DNA from: Sarcocystis neurona
Lineage: Eukaryota > Apicomplexa > Conoidasida > Eucoccidiorida > Sarcocystidae
Reading direction: 5' to 3'
DNA: 64,000 nt
Assembly (NCBI GenBank): GCA_000727475.1
Contig: KL647291.1
Coordinates: 2,947,957-3,011,956, forward strand
How positions within the stretch are numbered: position 1 is the stretch's first letter; the number at the start of each line of letters is the position of its first letter. The position numbers were made by a program, and so were the translations under genes. Positions 55,900 to 64,000 of the stretch are shown piece by piece. A model generated the notes under the pieces. The model was given only the letters and a program-made list of their open reading frames with translations, had not been told where the DNA came from and did not search any database.

Positions 55900-56726
55900 G
55901 CTGCTGCGGCATGCCGACGGGAAAAAAGAAGCAGCAGCTGCTGCAGCGGCAGCGGAAGCCAATCCACAGACAGCAGCAGCAGCAGGAGCAGGAGGAGACA
56001 GACACGTTTGGGCTGCTGCAGCAACAGCCAGAGCAGGAGCAGGAGCAGCGGCCACAGCAGCAGCAGCAGCAGGGAGAGGCGTATGGGAAAGATAGGAGAA
56101 GGAAGAGGAAAGGGACTGCTGCTGCAGGACGAGGAACGGCAACTGTTGCAGCGGACGATTGCATGCGCTTCTTCCCGCGCGAAGTACGTCATGTATGCAC
56201 CAGGGGCAGCAGATGACTGGCTGCAGCCGCACGCAGGAAGCGCAACGGCTTCTTCGGCTTCCCCAGAAAGTGCTGCCTCGGTTTTGTTTTCTTTTTCCCG
56301 AGAGCAAGTTGCCCACCATTTTCCTGCTGCTGCTGCTGCGTGTGGAACGCGACGTTCGAAAATGCCAGGGGCCGTCCGCTCTGGTGCTCCGGCTCATTCT
56401 GACTCCCTGAACCAACAGCAGCAGGAGCAACAGCAGCAACAGCAACAGGTACCGCAGGAAGAGCAGCAGCAGGAGGAAGAGCAGCAACCGCAGGAGGACG
56501 AAGGGCAGGAAGCAGCAGAAGTAATACCATGCGCAGTTTATGTGACGCAGGGGGATACGCTTGTGGAAGTCGCACCGTACACTGAGGGTGAGACAGCGAC
56601 AGCAACAGCAGCAGCAGCAGAGCAATGCCTGAGAGAAGAAGAGCTGCATGCGATGCTGCACCTCTCTGCAGCTGTGTGCAAGTACAGACGCATCAATCAC
56701 AAGATACGCCTACGCGGATGTGGGTG
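55900..56726 (+). CDS. Gln-rich gene with a unique C-terminal part
   Basis: Coding signal begins in a Lys/Gln/Glu-rich frame (55915-56095, about 85% third-position G+C), then moves to another frame from about 56100. That frame reads QDEERQLLQRTIACASSRAK, a stretch around VMYAPGAADDWLQPHAG, a hydrophobic-basic part with SREQVAHHFP, a Gln/Glu run and VIPCAVYVTQGDTLVEVAPY, and ends near KYRRINHKIRLRGCG. A donor-like GTGTGT at about 56726 precedes microsatellite sequence. The frame itself stays open to 57321, but the tail is TATA repeat and not protein-like. Frame change and upstream exons are unresolved. Family unknown. Confidence 0.45.
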
Positions 56727-56739
56727 TGTAAAATTATCT

Positions 56740-57440
56740 TCACGAGAGAATACATACATATATATATGTGTATGTGTGCGTGCTTCTTTGACAGCGCAGC
56801 AACAGGAGAAAGGTATAGCAGCAGGAGGTTTAGGAACACGTAGAAACGCCGACTCGTCTCGGGAAAACGTATACAGGCCCCCCTATCTTCTTACCCACAT
56901 ATTTATATATAAACATATTTATATATTTATATATATATATATATATATATTATTATTACTACGTATTCATTCCATATGTATATATATATCATTGCGTTTC
57001 CACTTTACACATATATATATATATATATATATATATTTGCCTTTTCAATCCACACAGATATGTGACCATATATATATATATATATATGTATCGTTACCTC
57101 CAAATTCCGCGTATATATACATGTATACCTTTTCCATCCGTGTAGACCTGTTTACATGTATATATATATATATGTATATGTATGTGTCATTACCTTTCCA
57201 TCCCATATATATACACTCCACAGATACATATTCATATCGTTCTTGCCCCATTCTACACATATATCTGCAGAGAGAGTTACGTCATCAGTCCACAGAAATA
57301 TATATATATATATATATATAATATCGTTACCATTCGACAAATATATATGTAGCTAACATTACACATATATATGTATATCCTTTTTTGATCGATATAGATG
57401 TATTTGTCCGTATAGATATATGTGTGTGTCCTTCCCTTCT
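56740..57440. repeat. microsatellite block
   Basis: (TA)n and TATACATA runs, densest at 56895-56955, 57005-57095 and 57295-57325, with AT-rich spacers. Confidence 0.75.
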
Positions 57441-58433
57441 CTTCCATTCCCTGTATATATGTACTTTTATATTGTTCCCTTGCCGCTTTTTTTCTCCCTG
57501 TCTTCGTGGCTCTTTCCGCATATAAACGGAAGTACCTTCCCAGTATGTAGAAGTGTACGTATTGCCCTACGCATCCGTATGGACGCCAGCGCATGTGCGG
57601 CCTGCGCTGGGGAAATAAAAAGGTGTCAAGTGGCAAGATTCTCCGTATATTCGCTTGAACTCCCCTCCTTGTGGAGTCTGCAGAGTTCCCCATAAAGAAA
57701 TATATAAAGTAACCAAATACATTAATTTATATACATCTTTGCGTGTATATATATATATGTTCATATGTGTACATATACATATGTATGTATATATATATAT
57801 ATGTGTATACATTTATCTGTGTCTGTCAGTGTATGTATATATGTATATATGTATGTATATTTATGTGTATCTATACATATATATATATGTGTATCTATGT
57901 AGATATATATGTATATTTAGGTGTATATATATGCATGTATATATCCACATATGTATACGTGGGCCGTATGTGGAGAATCAGCGTGAAGAAGCTCCAGTAA
58001 TATTTCTCGCTGAGGAGCAGGGCGAAGGGAGGGAGATGAATTCTCCGTTGGCCACGCCCGCGCGCGGATATATGTGATCTAGCGAACAAACAAGAATGTA
58101 AGAGTCTCTCTGTACAACGTAGGCATACAAATCAATATAAACATATATATATACACATGGGAATGACAGATACGTATCAACCAGGGGAGAAGAAAGAAGC
58201 GTAGATACAAGCAGACTGCGGTGCGCACGTGGCTCTTTTCGTTGTGCGCCAAAATACCTCGGCTGGCTCTCTCTTTGCTGCTGCTGTTCTGCTGCTGCTG
58301 CTCTACTGCTGCTGCTGCTGCTCTACTGCTGCTGCTCTGCTGCTGCTGCTGCTCTGCTGCTTCTGTTTTTTGTCCTGCTGCGCCTGCTGCCACTGATTCT
58401 TCTTTTGTTGCCGTTGCTGCTGTGGATCTGCAG
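57441..58433. other. spacer with two weak exon candidates
   Basis: A unique patch 57540-57680 reads on plus as a Cys/Ala-containing peptide (start MDASACAACAGEIKRCQ). Another, 57975-58076, ends EEQGEGREMNSPLATPARGYM and a TGA. Between them (57740-57965) lies a TATA microsatellite. 58265-58430 is a CTG tract that leads to the acceptor of the next exon. Neither patch is splice-bounded. Confidence 0.3.
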
Positions 58434-58859
58434 CGCCTTCTCTCGCGACGCACTTGGAGAAGAACGGCGCTTGCGAGAGACCCGAAGATATCGAGGACGC
58501 GCGGAAAATTATTTTATCGCTAATTTGGTAAGTTGCTCCTCCTTTTGTTCGCATGCATCTTTTCCTCTTTGACTTGCCGGTGAGTTTTGCTTCTTTATTT
58601 CCACGCGTTTCTTCTTGGTGGGCTTCTCTTAGGTTTGCTGTTGGTGAAGATTTTTTTTACTTGGTAGTGACTGTCTCTTTGATTTGCCGGGATAAGTGTT
58701 TCTGCGATTTTGTGCGTGTTTCTTCGATTGCTGGTGAGTATCTCTGATTTGCTGATTTCCTTCTTTCCTTCTATTTGGGCCGGCCGTTCGCGCAGGGCCG
58801 CAGAGCAGCCGGCGGAGGACAGGCGGTGGAACGCCTGTTTCAAGAAGCCCACCACCTGA
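58434..58859 (+). CDS. small spliced gene fragment, last two exons
   Basis: Exon 58434-58527 follows a CTG tract and acceptor (GTGGATCTGCAG) and ends at a perfect donor (GTAAGT). It reads ATHLEKNGACERPEDIEDAR then a hydrophobic end. The next acceptor with matching phase (TTCGCGCAG, 58795) opens a 21-codon exon, about 90% third-position G+C, ending NACFKKPTT and TGA at 58859. Upstream exons are missing from the model. The 268 bp intron carries repeated TTTGAYTTGC motifs. An alternative frame of the second exon stays open longer but breaks phase. A Ser/Asn-rich minus ORF (58595-59239) is regarded as antisense. Family not recognised. Confidence 0.5.
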
Positions 58860-59212
58860 TGCTGCTGCTGTTGCTGCAGCAGCTGTGGAGATACTCGAAG
58901 GAAAGAAGCGACGCCGGTGTTGCTGTGTTGCTGTTGCTGGTGCTTAGGAGAAATTTGACAAACAGAAGTGCTGCTGGTGTTGCTGTTGCTGCTGCTGTTG
59001 CTACTGCTGCTGCTCTCACTACTGCTACTGCTGTTGCTGCCTCCGTTGTTGTTGCTGCTGCTGTTGCTGTCTCTGTTGCTGCTGCTGCTGTTGCTATTGC
59101 TGTTGCTGCCGCTTCGCAGAAATTCGAAGGAAAAAAGTGCTGCTGCTGTTACTGGTCTCCTTCTCGGAAAAGCTGCAGTTTTGTTGTTGCTGCTGCTGTT
59201 TTGTCCGCGCAG

Positions 59213-59357
59213 GATGCTGCTCAAATTCCCCGACCCCACGCTGCTCCTGGTTCGTCAAAAATACGAGAAGCGAATTGCTGCTGCGTATATTTCTTCAAAT
59301 TCTCTCTCCTCATCGCACTCGCAGAAACGTCTGTGTCATCACCGTCTACGTAATCTC
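59213..59357 (+). CDS. candidate exon after a CTG tract
   Basis: Follows a CTG/TTG-rich tract and a good acceptor (TTGTCCGCGCAG) and ends at a donor-like GTATAC. One frame reads MLLKFPDPTLLLVRQKYEKR and then a Ser-rich part, with third-position G+C near 60%. It may belong to the 58434 gene if that gene is not terminated at 58859, or to a separate one. Confidence 0.33.
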
Positions 59358-59359
59358 GT

Positions 59360-60170
59360 ATACATATATATATATATATATGTATATACATATTCTCTCC
59401 TATATATATATATATGTATGTACATCACGTATATGTATCTGCTTACATATGGTAATATATACATTATATAATGTGTTTATATACACACCTGTATACACAT
59501 CTTTTATTCATATCTATATATATATATATGTATGCATATGGGTACGTAGGAGCTACATATATATATATATAGATATAGATATCGACAATACGGTTGACGT
59601 ATGTATATGTGCTTACAGATGGTAATAGAGAGATATATAGAGATATATGTTGATATATGGAGGGTGTATCCGTCAGCTTGATTTCCTTTCTTTGTAGGAA
59701 ATGCAGATGTTCGGCTGTGTGTCCATTTCCTCCTTTTTTTCTTCCTCTGTTATGGACCTCCGTTTTCCTCTCTCTGTCTCCCTGTCCATCTCTCCTCTAC
59801 ACACACACTTTCCTAGTGACCGACTATACACGCGGTATATATATATATATATTTGTGTCGCGGTAGTCTTTAATAAATATTGATAAGTACGTATATATAT
59901 ATATATATATATATGTTTGTGTTACGTATTCTTCTACAGGCATTGATAAGTCTATATGTGTTGTTCTCTATCTCTCTCTCTCTATATATATGTGCTGCAT
60001 CTTCTTCCATAGCTTCGATAACTATACATATATATATATATGTATATATGTATATGTACACGTATATATACGTATATGTATATGCCCGTGCTGGTGTTTC
60101 TTTCATAGATATTGATAACTCTATACATACGTATATGTATATGTGTATGTATCGATGTGCGTGTTGAATT
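59360..60170. repeat. microsatellite block
   Basis: TATA, TATACATA and (GATA)n-like runs, densest at 59362-59415, 59555-59585, 59840-59915 and 60025-60085. Confidence 0.7.
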
Positions 60171-61350
60171 TGCTTACTTTTTTTTTGGAGTAAATTTTCG
60201 CAGTATTGGAGTTTTACGGTACATGCACTTCACACGTCGCTGTTAACACACGGGCAGGTCGATTTCTCTTCCTCTTTGAACTCCCTTTCTCTCTCCGTTA
60301 CTTCTGTGTATTTTTTTCTTCTTTCTTCCCGTCAATTCTTCTCGTTTCTCTTGATTCTCTGGATCTGTACTATATCTATCCATGTATATTTCACTATTGG
60401 TCTCCTTCTGTCGATATCTCTAGCTATCCATATAACTGCCTGTCTAAATCTCACTGTGTAGATATATATGTCTTCATATTTAGTTGTTCCATATTCGACT
60501 ATATACACGTCTGTGTATATCTCTAGCTCTCTCTGCAGCTACGCTTCCTCTGTCTGTATATCTCTTCGTATTTCTGTGTATTTATCTGCACCCACATACA
60601 TACATATGTATATCTATCTATATCTGTGTAACTATCTAACCTACGTACCTATCCATATCTGTGCATTTATCGATGGGTATATATCCGTATCTATATGTAT
60701 ATCCCTGCATTTATATATCTCTATATCTGAATAACTGTATCTATCTATCTATCTATATATATGTATATATCTACATTTGTATATAGATCTATTTGTGCCT
60801 ACATATGTATATATCTATGTGTATAGCTACGTTGATGTGCTTTTTTTCTCTCTTCTCTTCGTCTTCGTCTTTATTGTGAAAAAAGTCTAAGTCGCGAGGG
60901 GAAAGTAGCTTCACGTGCATGTCCACATAGATCCCCCTACTATGAAAAAACTATAGAGAGTGAGATTCTTCGAACAGCAACACAGGGAAAGACAGACGGA
61001 GTCTGCAACAAATAGGCACGCAGCAAGAGAAGAAGAAGAAGAAGCAAACGGGGAACGAGGACGAGGCGGTGTTACTTTGCTGCGAAACAACGGGCTAATT
61101 CAGCTGCTGCAGGACCGATGCTGCTGCTGCTTCCCTACCTGCTGCAGCTGCTGCTTCCCTACTTACTCTTGCAACTTCTTTGCTGCTTCTGCTGCTTTTT
61201 TAGGTGCTGCATCCTGTACTTCTTCAACTGTCGCGCTGCTGCTGCTGCTTCTTGGGTAACTGCTGCTGCTGCTTCGAAAGCTGCTCCAGTTGCTTCGGTA
61301 ACCGCTCCTGTCGCATCCGCAAGAGCTGTTGCTGCGTTGGTGGGCCGCTG
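60171..61350. other. T-rich spacer and possible 5' exon
   Basis: 60200-60870 is T-rich with TATC/TATA runs and no coding signal. 60960-61095 reads on plus as a Glu/Arg-rich helix (EEEEEANGERGRGG) followed by LLRNNGLIQLLQD and may be an exon of the next gene. 61100-61350 is a CTG tract. Confidence 0.3.
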
Positions 61351-61833
61351 ATGTCGTTGCCGCTGCAGTGGGACTCGTCTGCGCGGTTCTGCTCCTTTGT
61401 GGAAGTAGTACTGGTAGTGGAAGAGCTGCTGCTGCTCCTGAAAGACCACTCGGGTAGAGCGTTATTGCTGCTGCTGTTGTGGGGTGCTGCGCAGCCGTTA
61501 AAATCCACGCGAATATTCCTGCGCTCCGATGGGAAAGTGGCCTTCTACCCCGGCCTCCCGCCCTCCGCTGCTGCAGCCGGCCCTCTCCTCTTCCAGCAGC
61601 AGCAGCAGGAGTCGCAGCAGAAGGCGCGGAAGGAGAAAGGGCGGCAGCAGCAGCAGCAGCAAGAGGAGGAGGAGGAGGGGAAGACAGAGCAGCAGCAGCT
61701 TCCTTCGGGCAGTCTAAACTTGGAAGCGCGAAGAAGAGGAAATTCATCTATATCGATTCTTGACTGTCTGCGCACTCCGACGGTGGCGTCTGCCCTTCAT
61801 CGTCGCGGTGTGGGAGAAACTTTTGAACGGTAA
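61351..61833 (+). CDS. plus-strand gene, Gln/Glu-rich middle
   Basis: ATG 61351 opens 160 codons to a TAA at 61831-61833. The first 45 codons are hydrophobic (Leu/Val) and may be intron: a CTG-rich tract ending GGTGCTGCGCAG at 61490 gives a natural exon start just before PLKSTRIFLRSDGKVAFYPG. After an Ala run come a Gln/Lys/Glu stretch and a unique end, SISILDCLRTPTVASALHRR. Third-position G+C is high in the unique parts. The stop overlaps a possible donor (GTAATT), so the gene may continue downstream. Family unknown; the minus strand (61163-61747) is less coding-like. Confidence 0.5.
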   Translation: MSLPLQWDSSARFCSFVEVVLVVEELLLLLKDHSGRALLLLLLWGAAQPLKSTRIFLRSDGKVAFYPGLPPSAAAAGPLLFQQQQQESQQKARKEKGRQQQQQQEEEEEGKTEQQQLPSGSLNLEARRRGNSSISILDCLRTPTVASALHRRGVGETFER

Positions 61834-62039
61834 TTTTCTATCACTTTCTGTAATTTCTGGCTTCTTCCTTCATCCCGACTAAAGTCTTCTCCCTGCCTTT
61901 TCTACGAATATCTGCTTCTCCACGCGCTTTGGCGGTGCCACACGGCGACAACTACACATAGACTGTTATACATTTGTACATCCTTCTACTCGCCTACTTC
62001 TTCATAGACAAACATGTCTTCCCCAACCCCCTCATATAT

Positions 62040-62900
62040 CTGCCACATATGTACATATATATATATGTAGATAGATGGATAAGTAGACACGTGTATTGAT
62101 TTCTCTCCGTGTTTCTCTTTTTCTGTCTGATCTATACATATATGTGTGTGTCTGTCTCTGTCTGCCGTTCTCTCTACCTCGTGTGTACGTCATTTTCTGT
62201 CCTTCTGGATCCCCCACGTATGTCTCTCCTCTTCCCGTCTCCTCTCTATACATATCTTCTTCTGGCCGCCTCCATCCGTGTCTCTGTGTGTGTGTGTGTG
62301 TCCCTCTCTCTCTCGATATATATATATATATATATCTGCCTTACGCTGTCACTCTTTCTACATGTGTATCTCTACCTGTGTATTTCTCTGCGTCTCTCTG
62401 TCTGTATGTACATATATATATGTATATCTATCTATTCATGTATATATATATATACATATATTTCTCTGCCTTACGCTGTCACTCTTTCTACATGTGTATC
62501 TCTACCTGTGTATTTCTCTGCACCTCTCTGTCTGTATATATATATATATGTCTATATATATGTGTATATCTATCTATTCATATGTATATTTCTCTGCCTT
62601 TCGCTGTCCCTCCCTCTACGCATGTGCCTCTCTTTCCCTTCATATAGGCTCAACATACATGTGTATATATATAAATATATCTTTGCCTTTCTGCGTCTGT
62701 CTGTATACATGTATTTATATATATATATATATATCTCTATATATATAGATATACATATATATATATATATTTCTCTGCCTTTCGCTGTCACTCTCTCTAC
62801 ATATGTATCTCTCTAATATATATTTTTCTCTGCCTGTCTCTCTCCGTCTGTCTACATAAGTATGTATATATGTATATGTATACACATATATATATTTCTT
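62040..62900. repeat. microsatellites and a 131 bp satellite-like unit
   Basis: TCTGCCTTACGCTGTCACTC at 62335 and 62466, with the following TTTCTACATGTGTATCTC block, repeats with period 131. Diverged copies start at 62594 and 62774. (TA)n runs separate them. Confidence 0.75.
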
Positions 62901-64000
62901 GACGTGAGCGTGTGTTGACTCGTATGTGAGAGTGAATACGTCGGTGGAGAGACTTCTGTACGGAATTTTGGGGGTTTTTGTGTCTCCCTGCGTCTGTCTC
63001 CGCGTAAATATTTGCGTATGTGTATGTCTCTCTGTCTCTGTCTCTTCGCCAATTTTCCACGCGTAGATTTTGTCTGCGTCAACGCCGGAGCGCATGCGTC
63101 GCCTCTCTCGCAGATGTGAGAAGAGAGAGAACAGACGTGCGCGCCGATGCATGCGTCGATGCATGCGGTCAGTATGGAGAACAGATGTTTTCCTCCTCCG
63201 CTTTTTCGACTTTCTTCTCTCTTCCCTTCGTCTCTCCTTCTCCCTGTCCACCGCACTAGTCGTTGAAGAAGTCTTCTCGTACTTCTCTACTAAGGCATTC
63301 CATCTATATACCTCTCTCTCCTCATACATACATATATATATATATATACAAACGTGTATAAAAGCTATAGGGAAGTGAACCTATATATGTATGTATATAT
63401 ATATGTATATGTATGTAGGTGGAATATTGGTGATAAGAGAGGACCTGCTATACCTCTCTCTATAAATATCTCTCTCTATATATGTCTATCTTTACATATA
63501 TATAGGGTCCTTGCGTACGTGGGGGACTTGATACTATGTGTGTATGGGTCTCATGTAGATATATATATATATGTGTACACGTGTGTATATATGTACGTAC
63601 ATATGTTATGGGCAAGTGTACGTATATATATAAGTGTATATGTAATCTTTATTGACAGGAGAGACGCTAGCCGTCTCTCTCTCTCTCTATCTCTCTGTAT
63701 AGGACCAAGGCGTACGGTGGGGACTTGATATTATATGTGTGTGTGTCATATATGTATATGTTATGGAAGAGTGTACGTGCATATATGTGTACGAGTGTGT
63801 ATTTTTCTCTGTAAGAGAGGACTCATGTGTCTCTTTCTGTGTCTGTACGTCGACGGTCATCGTTTACGTGGATATTGGGAAGCTCGTGCTACTGCGTGTG
63901 GGGTGTAGGAAGGCATGTATATGCGCTTGTGTGTAGATTTGTGAAGCAAATCTGCCGGCGTTTGCTGCTGCCGCTGCTGCAGAAGTCTTCCACCGGAGTG
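62901..64000. other. spacer, no supported gene
   Basis: A unique patch 63050-63290 has a T-rich acceptor (63065) and Arg- or Asp-rich open frames on plus, unresolved. 63310-63800 is TATA/GTGT microsatellite. A CTG tract starts at 63963 and runs into the window end, perhaps the beginning of another gene. Confidence 0.4.
63148..63166. promoter_or_regulatory. paired TGCATGC motifs
   Basis: TGCATGC at 63148-63154 and 63160-63166, spaced five bases apart inside a repeated GATGCATGCG. TGCATGC is a known binding sequence of apicomplexan AP2 factors. No gene is defined nearby, so a regulatory role is only possible. Confidence 0.25.

Noticed and set aside
58595..59239. Minus 214-codon Ser/Asn-rich ORF
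   Set aside because: The plus strand has splice-bounded exons at 58434-58527 and 58796-58859, and the Asn runs come from reading interrupted TTG/CTG tracts backwards.
1..64000. Telomere repeats, rDNA or organelle DNA
   Set aside because: No TTTAGGG/CCCTAAA arrays, no rRNA-like conserved stretches and no very AT-rich coding segment as in plastid or mitochondrial DNA were seen.
1..64000. LTR retrotransposon or virus-like gene
   Set aside because: No reverse transcriptase, integrase or capsid motif was seen in any long frame, and no long terminal direct repeats were found.

Overview
This 64 kb window reads as nuclear DNA of a coccidian apicomplexan, most probably a chicken Eimeria. The reasons are dense CAG/CTG triplet tracts that would encode runs of Gln, Ala or Ser, (TA)n and TGTATATATA microsatellites between genes, GT-AG introns, and a sharp switch from repeat-poor to repeat-rich sequence of the kind described for E. 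tenella chromosomes. I assign the genus by inference and cannot fix the species. No bacterial, viral, rRNA, tRNA, CRISPR or transposon feature was recognised.

Layout: (1) about 1-16.9 kb is repeat-poor, with few convincing genes: a small four-helix membrane protein (3877-4386, minus), a possible secreted or membrane protein (9844-10338, plus), some single-exon candidates and four old local tandem duplications. (2) 16.9-18.1 kb is microsatellite. (3) 18.16-28.66 kb, minus strand, is the clearest gene: an ORC2-like origin recognition complex subunit in eight small exons (about 423 codons), with about 9.2 kb of introns full of CTG repeats. (4) 29.6-36.0 kb, minus strand, carries one to three repeat-rich genes, including a four-exon chain with consistent splice phases. 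(5) 36.2-38.5 kb is microsatellite with a 538-base assembly gap inside a (TA)n tract. (6) 38.5-64 kb holds mostly plus-strand genes separated by microsatellite blocks: a Gln/Glu-rich gene (38.5-42.2), a gene with a 227-codon exon (44.6-46.2), a Gln-rich gene (47.5-49.4), a gene with phased exons ending at 53,415, a gene at 55.9-56.7 with a possible divergent minus-strand partner at 55.04-55.32, a small gene at 58.4-58.9 and another at 61.35-61.83.

Caution for the reader: in CAG/CTG tracts no frame meets a stop, so both strands carry long open frames that look like protein. I chose strand and frame from third-position G+C, splice sites with consistent phase, and, for ORC2, alignment to the remembered family pattern. 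Outside ORC2 and the 3877-4386 gene, boundaries are provisional. All G+C and phase statements are counts done by eye.
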